Assembly: GCA_963766995.1 (NCBI GenBank)
Contig: CAVYCE010000001.1
Coordinates: 744,001-808,000, forward strand
Direction: 5' to 3'
DNA from: Bog-473 sp963766995
GTDB lineage: Bacteria > Actinomycetota > Acidimicrobiia > Acidimicrobiales > RAAP-2
Length of the DNA stretch: 64,000 nucleotides
In this document: positions 9,173 to 19,100 of the stretch, in pieces
Position numbering within the stretch: the first letter of the stretch is position 1
Layout: each line of letters opens with the position of its first letter
Notes under the pieces: generated by a model
The model's input: only the letters and a program-made list of their open reading frames with translations
What the model was told of the DNA's origin: nothing
The model's database searches: none
Program-made: the position numbers and the translations under genes

Positions 9173-9808
9173 TCAGTCCGGGGGACCGAACAGCCGATCG
9201 CCGGCGTCGCCCAGTCCGGGAACGATGTACCCCACCGCATTGAGTTCGGGATCGACAGCGGCGCAGTAGAGGCGCACCGACGGATGAGCCTTGGAGAAAG
9301 CCACCACGCCCGGCTGCGACGCGATGATGCACAGTGCGGTCACCTTGGTAGCGCCGCCCTCAGCGATCAGCTCGCACACCTGCCCCAGCGAGCCGCCGGT
9401 GGCCAGCATGGGGTCACAGACGATGACCCGCCGACCGGTGAGGTCCTTGGGTAGGCGATTCAGGTACAGCTCGGACTGAAACGTCTCCTCGTCGCGGCGG
9501 AGGCCCACATGAGCCACCTCGGTGTACGGCACCACTTCCTGAATTGCCTGCACCATCCCCAGTCCGGCGCGCAGCACCGGCACCACCAGAATGTTCTCCT
9601 CCACCCGCGAGGCGGCGACGTCCTTGGCTACCGGGGTGTCGATGCGCGCCTCGACTAATCCGAGATCCCGCATGGCCTCGAAGGTCAGAAAGCGGGTGAT
9701 GTCGGACACCAGCTGGCGGAAGGCGTCCCGATCAGTACGCACATCGCGCAGAGCAGACATCCGATGGGCCAGTACCGGATGTTCGACCACCACTGTGTTT
9801 GTCATCAT
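9173..9808 (-). CDS. upp: Uracil phosphoribosyltransferase
   Basis: This 210-211-residue enzyme converts uracil and PRPP to UMP in pyrimidine salvage. It shows the UPRT core: VPVLRAGLGMVQAIQEVVP, the PRPP loop VIVCDPMLATGGSL, and the uracil-binding C-terminus AVGYIVPGLGDAGDR. Tandem ATGs at 9808 and 9805 are both possible starts; a longer upstream reading frame looks non-native. The gene begins 10 bp after the stop of a Rieske oxygenase on the same strand, an unusual partner for upp, and is followed by a second PRTase. The arrangement suggests that the oxygenase product may enter salvage here. Confidence 0.94.
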   Translation of the reverse strand: MMTNTVVVEHPVLAHRMSALRDVRTDRDAFRQLVSDITRFLTFEAMRDLGLVEARIDTPVAKDVAASRVEENILVVPVLRAGLGMVQAIQEVVPYTEVAHVGLRRDEETFQSELYLNRLPKDLTGRRVIVCDPMLATGGSLGQVCELIAEGGATKVTALCIIASQPGVVAFSKAHPSVRLYCAAVDPELNAVGYIVPGLGDAGDRLFGPPD

Positions 9809-9818
9809 GAGTGAACCA

Positions 9819-10865
9819 TCAGACCAGATAGAGGGGATCGTCGTCGGCATCCGCCTCTCGTCCGGCGGCGACCAGATCGGCCAGCACGCGACGCAGCTCC
9901 AGTGTGGTTCGATCGGCCCGGGTGTGGACTTCGTCGCCGGGCGCCAGCGGTAGGACCAACTCATGGAACGCCGTTTGTATTTTCAGGTCCTCTTCCAGCA
10001 CCTCCACTTCGAAGGCCACGGCATTATTCATGCGCTGACGGTCGCCGTCGAGATCATCCCGCCACAATGTGGTGAAGAGCCGGCAGGTGTCGGCCGTCTC
10101 GGGCTGGATGAAGAACCCAATGACGTTGCTGCCTCCGGCCTCCACGAAATCGATGCGCAGGCGCAAGTGAAACGGAGCGCTGAGCCGATAGGACAACCGC
10201 CGGGTCTGCACCAGCGGGCGCGTGCCGGCTGCCACCGCTGGGTCCTCCCGATTGTTGAAGGAGTGCTCATACTGCATGGAGAACGACCAGTCGTCTCGTG
10301 CCACCGTGTACTGCGGCACTTCGGCGGCCTCGTCCGCCCCGAACGTTCCGGCATGGACGAATGGAAAGTGAGCCACGTCGAGGAAGTTGTCAGCCAACAG
10401 CCCCGCCGAACCCCTAGTGGTCATAGTCGGCAGCTCACCGGCCATGAACGACGGATCGTCCGCCTCGGGAATGGAACCGAGCGGTGCGATCGGATCCTCG
10501 GGCGCCAAGAACACCATGCCGTGTGCTTCCTGGAGGCCGGCGGGCGGGGACAACGCCGCGGCAGGAGGGAGTGTGGCGCCATGCCCTAAGGCCGGGATGT
10601 CGATGCAGGTCCCACTCGAGTCGAAACGCCAGCCGTGATAGGCGCACTGGAGCACGTCGTCTGAGCAGGCTCCCTGTGAGAGCGGCGTGCGGCGATGGGG
10701 ACACCGGTCCTCGAAGGCCACGATTCGCCCCTTGGCCCGGTAGAGCACCCAAGGCTGGCCCAGCAAGAGGAACTGCCTGGGCTGTTCCGTGATCTCAGCC
10801 GGACGGGCAATGGGATGCCAGCAGCGACGCAAGGCTGGATCGACGTTGGAAAGGGTGCGTCCCAT
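9819..10865 (-). CDS. Rieske non-heme iron oxygenase, single alpha subunit
   Basis: A 348-residue oxygenase subunit of the ring-hydroxylating/demethylating family. The Rieske [2Fe-2S] ligands are in CPHRRTPL and CAYHGW (about residues 53-78). The mononuclear iron site lies in DNFLDVAHFPFVH, where two His and a more distal Asp are expected. Such enzymes use O2 and an external reductase for dihydroxylation or for O- or N-demethylation; no reductase gene is adjacent. The ATG at 10865 is favoured over a TTG at 10874. The gene heads a run with upp and another PRTase and faces an NCS1 permease, so oxidation of a modified nucleobase is a reasonable hypothesis. Confidence 0.88.
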   Translation of the reverse strand: MGRTLSNVDPALRRCWHPIARPAEITEQPRQFLLLGQPWVLYRAKGRIVAFEDRCPHRRTPLSQGACSDDVLQCAYHGWRFDSSGTCIDIPALGHGATLPPAAALSPPAGLQEAHGMVFLAPEDPIAPLGSIPEADDPSFMAGELPTMTTRGSAGLLADNFLDVAHFPFVHAGTFGADEAAEVPQYTVARDDWSFSMQYEHSFNNREDPAVAAGTRPLVQTRRLSYRLSAPFHLRLRIDFVEAGGSNVIGFFIQPETADTCRLFTTLWRDDLDGDRQRMNNAVAFEVEVLEEDLKIQTAFHELVLPLAPGDEVHTRADRTTLELRRVLADLVAAGREADADDDPLYLV

Positions 10866-10933
10866 AGAGGCCAACCCTGGTGCGTACCGATCGCCGGCGT
10901 CAAGGAGGTCGCACCCAACTAGGGTCCCGCTCC

Positions 10934-11728
10934 ATGATCTTCGATCGCTTTCACGTGACAGACCAGGTGGCCATTGTCACCGGCAGTGGGCGCGGCATCG
11001 GCGCCGCCTCCGCCCTTGCCTTGGCCGAGGCCGGTGCCGACATCGTCCTGGCCGCACGCACCGAGGAGCAGCTTCGTGACGTGGCCAAACAGATCGAGGC
11101 GTTGGGGAGACGGGCCGCCGTCGTACCGGGTGACCTGACCGACAACGACCTCATGCGCTCGTTGGCCGCCACCGCCATGAGCGAGTTCGGCCGTCTGGAC
11201 ATCGTCATCAACAACCTGGGCGGCACCATGCCTCGACCCCTACTCGACACGTCAACTCGCGCCCTCGAAGAGGCCTTCCACTTCAACGTTGGCGCCGGGC
11301 ACACGTTGGTGCGAGCGGCAGTGCCGCTCATGCTCGAGGGTGATCTTCCCGGCGGGTCCATCGTCAACATCTCGTCGGTCATGGGCCACGTCGGTGCCCG
11401 CGGCTACCTGGCTTACGGCACGGTGAAAGGTGCTCTCGAGCAGTACACCCGACTGGCGGCCCGGGACCTGTCCCCCCGGATTCGGGTGAACGCGGTGGCT
11501 GTCGGCTCGACCGCCACTTCAGCGCTGGACATCGTCATGGCCAGCGACGAACTGCGCACCACCATGGAGGAGGCCACGCCACTCCAGCGCATCGGCGATC
11601 CCCAGGAAATCGCAGCCGCCGTCCTTTTCTTGGCTTCGCCCGCCGGATCCTTCATCACAGGCAAGATTCTCGAGGTCGACGGTGGCCTGCAGTCGGCCAA
11701 CCTCGAGTTCGGTCTCCCTGATCTCTAA
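10934..11728 (+). CDS. Short-chain dehydrogenase/reductase
   Basis: A 264-residue classical SDR with the cofactor motif TGSGRGIG (about residues 15-22), NNLG in place of the usual NNAG, and a catalytic Ser in NISSV followed by YGTVK (Tyr-X3-Lys). It should carry out NAD(P)-dependent oxidation or reduction of an alcohol or ketone. It diverges from the Rieske gene (68 bp gap), so a shared control region is possible. The next gene, a DapB-like oxidoreductase, follows after 33 bp. ATG at 10934 gives the normal distance to the glycine motif. Substrate unknown. Confidence 0.88.
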   Translation: MIFDRFHVTDQVAIVTGSGRGIGAASALALAEAGADIVLAARTEEQLRDVAKQIEALGRRAAVVPGDLTDNDLMRSLAATAMSEFGRLDIVINNLGGTMPRPLLDTSTRALEEAFHFNVGAGHTLVRAAVPLMLEGDLPGGSIVNISSVMGHVGARGYLAYGTVKGALEQYTRLAARDLSPRIRVNAVAVGSTATSALDIVMASDELRTTMEEATPLQRIGDPQEIAAAVLFLASPAGSFITGKILEVDGGLQSANLEFGLPDL

Positions 11729-11761
11729 ATCACGAAACCTCTCACCAGCAGGGAGCAACCC

Positions 11762-12826
11762 ATGAGTTATCGCGTTGTGCAATGGAGCACGGGCAATGTC
11801 GGCCGTCACGCATTAGCGGGAATCGACGCCCACCCGGACCTGGAACTGGTCGGACTCTTCGTCTCTCACCCCGACAAGGTGGGACACGATGCCGGCGAGC
11901 TGGCCAACCTGGGCAAGACCCTCGGCGTCACTGGCTCCAGCGACATTGATGCGCTGCTGGCCCTTCAGCCCGACTGCATTGTGCACACAGCTATGGCCGA
12001 CGATCGCATGTTCGAGGCGCTGGCCGACCTGGAGCGGTTCCTTGCCGCCGGCATCAACGTCGTGTCCTCCAGCCCAGTGTTCCTCCAGTTTCCAGCTGAG
12101 GGCGATCCCATGGCCGCGCCGCTCATTGCGGCGGCCGAGAAAGCCGGCGTCTCCCTCTTCGTCAATGGCGTGGACCCTGGGTTCGCCAATGACGCGCTGC
12201 CCCTGGTCCTCACCGGCATCAGTGAGCGCATTGAGGAGGTCCGCTGTTCTGAAGTCCTCAACTACAACACCTACAACCAGCCCATGGTGCTCTTCGACAT
12301 CATGGGATTCGCACAACCGCTGGACCACATCCCGCTTCTGCTCTCGCCAGGCGTACTGACGATGGCGTGGGGCAGCGTGGTGCGTCAGATTGCCGCCGGC
12401 CTGGGCGTCACCCTCACCGAAGTGACCGAGTGGTTCGAACGCGAACCCGCCCCGGAGGACTTTGAAGTCGACGCCGGGACGGTACCCAAGGGCACGGCTG
12501 CGGCGTTGCATTTCGAAGTGCGCGGCATGGTGGGCAACAAGGCGGTTGTGGTGCTCGAACACGTGACGCGCCTGCGCGACGACCTAGGCGCCTCCTGGCC
12601 CCAGCCCGCCGGGCACGGCTGCTACCGGGTCCAGATCACCGGTGAACCCAACTACACCCTTGATCTCCAGCTCATGGGCACCGACGGTGACCACAACACG
12701 GCCGGCCTCAAGGCCACGGCCATGCGATTGGTGAACGCCGTCCCCGCCGTGGTGACAGCCAAGCCAGGGCTCGTCACCGCGCTCGATCTTCCCCTCATTA
12801 CCGGGCGGGGACTGGTCGTCACCTAA
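11762..12826 (+). CDS. Dihydrodipicolinate reductase-like NAD(P)-binding oxidoreductase
   Basis: A 354-residue protein with an N-terminal Rossmann fold (VVQWSTGNVGRHAL, about residues 5-18) and a C-terminal domain typical of the actinobacterial DapB-like group that includes 2,4-diaminopentanoate dehydrogenase. It is longer than true DapB (about 250 residues) and lacks the DapB HH-K signature, so a role in lysine synthesis is unlikely. CAGGGAGC ahead of the ATG is a good ribosome binding site. It probably shares a transcript with the preceding SDR. Its stop overlaps the convergent gene in CTAA at 12823-12826. Substrate unknown. Confidence 0.78.
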   Translation: MSYRVVQWSTGNVGRHALAGIDAHPDLELVGLFVSHPDKVGHDAGELANLGKTLGVTGSSDIDALLALQPDCIVHTAMADDRMFEALADLERFLAAGINVVSSSPVFLQFPAEGDPMAAPLIAAAEKAGVSLFVNGVDPGFANDALPLVLTGISERIEEVRCSEVLNYNTYNQPMVLFDIMGFAQPLDHIPLLLSPGVLTMAWGSVVRQIAAGLGVTLTEVTEWFEREPAPEDFEVDAGTVPKGTAAALHFEVRGMVGNKAVVVLEHVTRLRDDLGASWPQPAGHGCYRVQITGEPNYTLDLQLMGTDGDHNTAGLKATAMRLVNAVPAVVTAKPGLVTALDLPLITGRGLVVT

Positions 12827-14349
12827 GTGGTCGGGACGCCTCCCACCACATTGGTCACCTTCACTCCGAGGCCAGGCAGCGAGTTGTCGTTGGGGGCATC
12901 CCCATATGGGTACACACCGCCGACTGCGGTCACGATCCAGTAGCCAGCACCCGTGAGCGTCGGCACCAACGCAACGGCGCCAGTGGTGCTGACCCCGCTG
13001 GACGTCAATGAACCGTACGAAGTGGCGTCACCGAACGGGTAGATACCCCCGTTGTTGCCAAGAAGCCAGTAGCCACCTGAATTGGAAGTGGCGGCGATAC
13101 TCACAATGTGGGTGCCAGATGCAGGCGTGGCATTGCCGAACGAAGCAGCATCACCGAAGGGGTACACGGTGCCGGTGGAGCTGACCACCCAATACCCATC
13201 GTCATCAGATGTCGAGGCGATGCCGACGATGTTGTTCACGTGCACGTTCAGGCCAGGCAATGAGTTCTCGAAGGGGGCGTCACCGAAGCTGAAGACGCCA
13301 CCATCCGAACCCACCAGGAAGTAGCCCTGGTCATCGCTGGTAGGCACAATCCCGACAATGTTGTTCACATGCACCTTGAGACCGGGCAATGAGTTCTCGA
13401 AGGGGGCATCGCCGAAGCTGAAGACGCCACCATCCGAACCCACCAGGAAATAGCCCTTCCCAGTAGCGGTGGGCACCATGCCCCGAATGTTGTTGACACT
13501 GATCTTGAGTTGCGGGAGGGAGCCATAGAACCCGCTTGGATTGCCGAACACAAAGACACCCCCGTCGGTACCCACCAAGTCATAGCCGCCGCTACCCGTC
13601 GCTGGCGGGGTGGACGACGTGGTCGTGGTGGTGGTCGAGCTGGACGACTGAGAACTGATCGTGATGGACCACGCACAGTCGGCAATGATCGAAAGGCTGA
13701 ATATCCCGGTATCGGTATACGAATCCGTTCCACTACCGCCCGTGCTGCTCTCATTCGGCCCTGCATCAACGGTCGTATCGCCGGCGGGCTGGTTGACGAA
13801 CACGGTGAACACGTCATCGGAGGGATCGGCGTTCGAACAGGTGTAACTCCATGCCATCGTCCATGAGGCGCTGGTGGTGAACTGCTGGGAATTGCCGGTC
13901 ATTCCCGTCTGTACGTTTGAGAATGTGGCCGGGAGCGGCGCCGACGAATCGGGGGCGGATGCCACCGTGATGGACCAGGAACAATTGCTACTGGTCACCG
14001 CCAGATTGAAGCTCCCTGCGTCGTAGAAGTAGTCCTCGCCGCTCTCGCTGGCTGCCGACTCCAAGGGGCCGACGTCGTCTGCAGTGTCACTTTGCGGCGC
14101 GTTGATGATGACGACAAATCCATCATCATCGGCGGAACCGGTGCACGAATAGTTCCAGGACATGGTCCACGGGCCCGACTCATTGAAGGTCGGCGTGTTG
14201 CCCGAAGATCCGATGGTGGCACTGGTGAACGTTGTGGTGTCCGCTCCTGCAGGTGAACTCTGCAGCCCGACCGCGAATCCTGAAAGGGTCAAGAGCGAAG
14301 TGGCGATGACTGCGCCTCGACGCACTGTCATGGTGGTCATCCGATTCAT
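12823..14349 (-). CDS. Secreted protein with two beta domains and six glycine-rich repeats
   Basis: A 508-residue exported protein. A signal peptide (RRGAVIATSLLTLSGFAVG, cut near PAGADTTT) is followed by two homologous domains of about 95 residues. Each opens with WTMSWNYSC or WTMAWSYTC and closes with NCSWSIT or DCAWSIT, so each has one Cys pair. After a Ser/Thr linker come six repeats of 41-43 residues with the core GYxLVGSDGGVFxFGDA. They resemble propeller-like secreted repeats common in Acidimicrobiia and related actinobacteria. The start at 14349 is preferred because GGAAGAGG precedes it and the upstream in-frame residues are not signal-like. A cell-surface or binding role is inferred. 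Confidence 0.75.
   Translation of the reverse strand: MNRMTTMTVRRGAVIATSLLTLSGFAVGLQSSPAGADTTTFTSATIGSSGNTPTFNESGPWTMSWNYSCTGSADDDGFVVIINAPQSDTADDVGPLESAASESGEDYFYDAGSFNLAVTSSNCSWSITVASAPDSSAPLPATFSNVQTGMTGNSQQFTTSASWTMAWSYTCSNADPSDDVFTVFVNQPAGDTTVDAGPNESSTGGSGTDSYTDTGIFSLSIIADCAWSITISSQSSSSTTTTTTSSTPPATGSGGYDLVGTDGGVFVFGNPSGFYGSLPQLKISVNNIRGMVPTATGKGYFLVGSDGGVFSFGDAPFENSLPGLKVHVNNIVGIVPTSDDQGYFLVGSDGGVFSFGDAPFENSLPGLNVHVNNIVGIASTSDDDGYWVVSSTGTVYPFGDAASFGNATPASGTHIVSIAATSNSGGYWLLGNNGGIYPFGDATSYGSLTSSGVSTTGAVALVPTLTGAGYWIVTAVGGVYPYGDAPNDNSLPGLGVKVTNVVGGVPTT
12826..13587 (-). repeat. Six in-frame repeats of about 43 codons
   Basis: The 3' half of the secreted-protein gene is built from six consecutive units beginning at the GY of each repeat, with periods of 43, 43, 43, 41 and 43 codons. 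The conserved pattern is aromatic-hydrophobic-hydrophobic-Gly-x-x-Gly-Gly-hydrophobic-x-x-Phe-Gly-Asp-Ala, then S-L-P-G-L and V-N-N-I-V-G. Units 2 and 3 are nearly identical; the outer units are diverged. Confidence 0.85.
13198..13455 (-). repeat. Near-identical tandem pair of 129-bp units
   Basis: Repeats 2 (13327-13455) and 3 (13198-13326) differ at only a few amino-acid positions near their ends and share long identical DNA tracts, for example around the codons for VGSDGGVFSFGDAPFENSLP. This indicates a recent duplication or gene conversion, and the region may change unit number by slippage or recombination. Confidence 0.8.
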
Positions 14350-14412
14350 GACGTTCCTCTTCCGCCTCATCCCCCGCTGGGACGGTAACAGCAATGCTCA
14401 GCGCACGCCCTG

Positions 14413-15204
14413 TTAGCGCTCGGGCGGATCGGAGTGTTGCGAAGCGTCCCGCTTGGTGCCCACCATTCGGGCGAAGCAGAGGTTGTGGCCGCCGTCCGCT
14501 CGCAGCATGGCGGCCGACTGCGTGGCGCCTTCTTGGCGCCAGCCATCGGTGTGTTGGGCCGTCACTTCATCGAAGTGCAGCCAGTCGGCCCAGCCGTCCT
14601 CGACTTCACCGGCCACGTTGACCCGCACCTTGCCGGTCTTGGTCCAATGACGCCGCCACCACTCGGCCGTGTGGAAGGAGCAGAAGTCCCAGTTCCAGTA
14701 GGGCACCAGCGCTTTGGGTATGTCATCGCCCAGTTCTTGATGGAGCGAGGGAACCACTATGCCCACTTTTCCATCGTCATAGAGGAAGTCGGCGAGGTAG
14801 CCAATGTAAAGATCGGACGTACCGAAGTAGTGATAGGCGTCGACGCTGACGATGGCGTCGAAGAAGTTGTATTCAAAAGGCAGCGCGTGCGCTTCGGCGT
14901 AGACGGGCGTGACCATGTCCTCCATGCCAGCGGCCACGATACGCGCCGCATTGTCCTCGGGGTCGATCCACAGGTCGGCCGCCCACACCTGCGCCCCGAA
15001 CTCCTTGGCCAGAAAGATGGACGTCATGGCCCGGCCGCAGCCCAGGTCGAGCACATTCATGCCCGGACCGATAGCCAGTACCTCGGTCAGGTTCTCCATC
15101 AGCCACAGCGCATTGGGACCCATCAAGTTCTCGAACACCCAATCGGCGTCGTACTTGTTGGAGAGTGGAAAACGCGGGTGATGCAGAGGGTTGCTGCGGG
15201 GCAC
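14413..15204 (-). CDS. Class I SAM-dependent methyltransferase
   Basis: A 263-residue protein with the SAM-binding motif I VLDLGCGRAMTS (about residues 51-62), an acidic residue ending the second strand (WAADLW), and a motif near FFDAIVSVDAYHYFG. The HYF segment and later aromatic-rich stretches (YWNWDFCSFHTAEWWRRHW) resemble the methyltransferases often called cyclopropane-synthase- or ubiquinone-like. The acceptor cannot be inferred. The start is a GTG at 15204 with no strong ribosome binding site. The gene lies 25 bp downstream of an exported-protein gene on the same strand. Confidence 0.82.
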   Translation of the reverse strand: MPRSNPLHHPRFPLSNKYDADWVFENLMGPNALWLMENLTEVLAIGPGMNVLDLGCGRAMTSIFLAKEFGAQVWAADLWIDPEDNAARIVAAGMEDMVTPVYAEAHALPFEYNFFDAIVSVDAYHYFGTSDLYIGYLADFLYDDGKVGIVVPSLHQELGDDIPKALVPYWNWDFCSFHTAEWWRRHWTKTGKVRVNVAGEVEDGWADWLHFDEVTAQHTDGWRQEGATQSAAMLRADGGHNLCFARMVGTKRDASQHSDPPER

Positions 15205-15229
15205 GCAGCGATCGTAGGCCGAGCGCCCC

Positions 15230-16087
15230 TTACGGCAGGGGAATGATGTCGAACAATTGCAGGCCGCTCAGCATCTGGCTGACTACGGCCGGCATGGCGG
15301 CCACGGACTGGGGCGCCGGTGCGGTGATGGTCACGGGGTCGTTGTAGTGGCTGAACTCAATCACTCCGCTGACCGAGGCCTGGTGGGCCTTGCTACCGCC
15401 GCCCATGGTGGCCTCCACCAGCCGACCCTGGTGATCGATCCACAGCGTGACCGGGATGGACTCGTTGCCGAACATGGACAAATCGCCGATCATGGTGGGG
15501 GACAACCCGGGGCTGACTTTGAGGAGTTCGGCCAACGTCAGAGCGACCTGGGTCCCGTGGACGGGCACGCCGCCGATGGTGCGGGGATCGACCGCATGCT
15601 GGGCCTTGGGATCAGCCAGCTCGTCCAGCAGCACCTTGGTGTAGGTCAGCGCCACCGCAGACTGGTCGAGCGCCAGGTCGATGGCATGCGTACGCGCCGT
15701 TCCCACCGGGACGGCCAGCGCCTTCGGTGCACCCGGCAGTCCTGAGACGGATGAGGGCAACGTCACATAGGCCTTGTCGCCCACCCACTTGGCCACCATC
15801 TGAATCGGCTTGTGGCGGATCAGGATCCCGTTGGCGTGGAGTCCGATGTTTGGCAGCGTGACGAATTCTTGGGCGGCGTGGTGCAAGAAGTTGGCCTGCC
15901 CGTCCGCCTTCCAAGCCACGGCGTAGTGACCGGGGGTCTCAACGCGCAGGTTGACGGCGAATGACACCGTCTTGGTGACGGCGGCGGTCTGGTCACTGGA
16001 CGCTCCAGCGCCAAGCGGGGCCAAGCCGAGGAGCGCGATACCGCCAAGGGCACCCATGCCGACGCGTGTTGCGGTGCTACTCGGCAA
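15230..16087 (-). CDS. Exported protein of unknown function (LolA/LppX-like appearance)
   Basis: About 285 residues with a signal peptide (GMGALGGIALLGLAPLGAGAS) and a secreted domain rich in beta strands. The general look is that of lipoprotein-carrier-like folds (LolA/LppX/LprG), but there is no lipobox Cys and I cannot assign a family. A TTG at 16087 is the best start: GGGGGAGGAGA stands six bases before it, whereas the ATG at 16108 lies upstream of that site and has none of its own. The gene precedes the methyltransferase on the same strand. Confidence 0.6.
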   Translation of the reverse strand: MPSSTATRVGMGALGGIALLGLAPLGAGASSDQTAAVTKTVSFAVNLRVETPGHYAVAWKADGQANFLHHAAQEFVTLPNIGLHANGILIRHKPIQMVAKWVGDKAYVTLPSSVSGLPGAPKALAVPVGTARTHAIDLALDQSAVALTYTKVLLDELADPKAQHAVDPRTIGGVPVHGTQVALTLAELLKVSPGLSPTMIGDLSMFGNESIPVTLWIDHQGRLVEATMGGGSKAHQASVSGVIEFSHYNDPVTITAPAPQSVAAMPAVVSQMLSGLQLFDIIPLP

Positions 16088-16189
16088 TGGTGCTCTCCTC
16101 CCCCACATCTCTGCCCTGCTGTCTGCCCGTCTGGCGGCACCACGGTAGTGAAGCGCGCCGCGAAATTGCAGTCAGCGAAATGATTGCGG

Positions 16190-19100
16190 TCAGCGGAAGT
16201 CCCGGCTGGCCGGGACGGGCGTCCCCACCACCAGGGCCTCCACCCGCTCGGCCGTCAGGCTCACCGTGCCCTGTCCCAGCTGCAGCCGGCCCCGAATGAG
16301 AAGAACTGGGGCATAGAGGGCCACCACCTTCCATCGGGCCCAGGCGCCTCGGGAGAAGACCACGTTCACGTGACCCGTCTCGTCCTCGAGATTCACGAAC
16401 ACCGCACCGTGCGCCGTCTCGGGATGTTGACGGTGTGTCACCGCCCCGGCCACCGTCACCCGCTCTCCGTCGCTGCGGTGCAGCAGGTCCTCGGCCACCA
16501 CCACACCCATGGCCTCCAGTCGCTCCCGGGCCAGGTGCATGGCGGTCCGTTCTGGGGCCAGCCCAAGGGCCCACAGGTCATCACCCACTGCGTCGTACAG
16601 GGAGGGTTCGGGCAGGGTCGGGGCCTCGACCCCCACCACAATCCCGGGCAGGCGGTCCGATGTGCTCTGCGCCGCGGCGCCGGCCGCCCAGAGCAGTCGC
16701 CGGCGCGAGGACGCGGTGGCGTGGGCATCGGTATCGAGCGCACCCGCAGCCGCCAATGTCTCGAGCTGCGCCCTGGTGACCTCGGCCCGGCGCACCAAAT
16801 CCTCCCCGCCCGTCCAGGGGCGACCGCTCACAATGCGCCCGGCCGTCGCCTCGCCCATCCCCCGCACCGAGGCCAGGCCCAGGCGTACTACCGCTTCCCC
16901 GCACGCACCAGCCTCCAACGACGCCCCCACCTCCGAGTGGTTGACATGCGGCCGCCGCACCTGCACCCCATGGCGGCGGGCGTCGGCCACCAGTGACTGC
17001 GGTGACCAGAAGCCCATGGGTTGGGAGTTGAGCAAGCCGGCAGTGAAGGCGGCGGGGTAGTGCAGCTTCAGCCAGCTGCTCGAATAGACCAGGTAGGCGA
17101 ACGACACCGAGTGCGACTCGGGAAACCCGAAGTTGGCGAAGGCAGCCAGTGCGGCGAAAATCTGATCGGCCACCGGCCCCTCTACTCCGCGCTCGGCCAT
17201 CCCCTCATAGAGCCGCACCCGCATCTTCTCCATGCGGGCGGCCGAACGCTTGGCCGCCATGGCCTGGCGCAGCTCGTCGGCGTCGGCCGCACTGAACCCG
17301 GCGATGGCCACCGCCATTTCCATCAGTTGCTCCTGGAACAGCGGCACTCCGAGCGTCCGCTTCAAAATCGGCTCGAGCAATGGGTGCAGGTAGGTGGGCT
17401 CCTCTTCGCCCCGACGCCGGCGGATGTAGGGGTTGACCGCGTTGCCCTGAATGGGACCGGGCCGGATGAGCGCCACCTCAATGGCCAGGTCGTAGAAGGT
17501 GCGCGGCTGCACCCGGGGCAAGGTGCCCATCTGCGCCCTGCTCTCCACCTGGAACACACCCACGGTGTCGGCCCGGCACAACAGGTCGTAGACGGCCTCC
17601 TCCTGGGGCAAATGGGCTAGATCGACGACATCCCCGTGGAAGTCGCGCACCAGGTCGACCATGCGATGGATGGCCTCGAGCATGCCCAGCCCCAACAGAT
17701 CGAACTTCACCAACCCGATGGCGGCGCAGTCGTCCTTGTCCCACTGCAGCACACTGCGCCCGGGCATGCGGCCCCACTCCACCGGGACCACCTGGGTCAC
17801 CGGGCGGTCGCACAGCACCATGCCGGCGGAGTGAATGCCCAAATGGCGCGGTCGGTCCAAGAGCTCACCGGCCAGCTCGGCCACCAGCGGCGGCACACCG
17901 TCTTCGGGCTCCGCCGCGGCCGCCACTGCGGCCACCGCCGCCTCTCCCCGCCCACCGTGGTCGAGACCCGAGGTCCAGCCCTCCACCTGCTCGACCGTGT
18001 ACCCCAAGGCTTTGCCCACGTCGCGCACGGCGGAGCGGGGACGGTACGTAATGACGTTGGCCACCTGTGCCGCGTGCCGACGCCCGTACCGCTCGTACAC
18101 GTACTGGATAACCTCCTCGCGCCGTCCGGACTCGATGTCCACATCAATGTCGGGCGGCCCATCTCGCGCCGGTGAGAGGAAGCGCTCGAAGAGCAGACCG
18201 AGCTTCACGGCGTCGACGTTGGTAACGCCCAGTGAGTAGCAGACGGCCGAGTTGGCGGCCGAGCCCCGGCCCTGGCAGTAGATGTTGAGGCGCTGGCAGA
18301 CCTGGGCGATGTCCCAGACAACGAGGAAGTAGCCCGCAAAGCCCAGTCCGCCGATGACCTCGAGCTCGTGCTCTATCTGGGCCCAGGCTCCGGGCACGCG
18401 CTCGGCTCCGGGCGGGCCATAGCGGCGGGTGGCGCCCTCGGTCACCAGCTGGCGCAGGTAGCTCTGCTCGTCCATGCCGTCTGGGGTGGGGAAGTCGGGC
18501 AGCCGCGGTGCCACCAGACGCAGATCGAAAGCGCAGGCGAGACCCAGCTCGGCCGCCCGCTCCACCACACCCGGCCAACGGTTGAACCGCCTGTGCTGCT
18601 CCGCCGCCCCGCGTAGGCAGGCCGCCGGAGCCGATGGCAGCCATCCCTCCAATTCAGTCAAGGGTCGCCGGGCTCGGATGGCAGCCATGGTGGTGGCCAG
18701 TCGGAACCCGGCCGGGGTGGCGTAGTGCACGTTGTTGGTGGCCACGGGATCCACTCCCCACTCGGTCGCCAGCAACGCCAGCGCGTCATTGCGCGCCGTG
18801 TCCAACGGGTCCCCGTGATCCCACAGCTCCACCGCCACGTTGGCGCGCCCGAACGCCTCAACCAGACGCCCGAGTTCGCGGGAGGCCGCCCGTGGCCCCG
18901 CATCCATCAGCGCGGCGGCCACCGCCCCCTTCCGGCATCCGGTGAGCACCAGCCAATGGTTGGCTGCAGCATTGGACAGCGCGGCAAGGGTGAAGATGGG
19001 CTTTCCCTTCTCCCCGCCCTCCAAGTGCGCCTCGGCCAGCACGCTGGAGAGGCGCGCATAGCCCTCGGGATCACGGGCCAGCACCACTAAGTGGGTGCCG

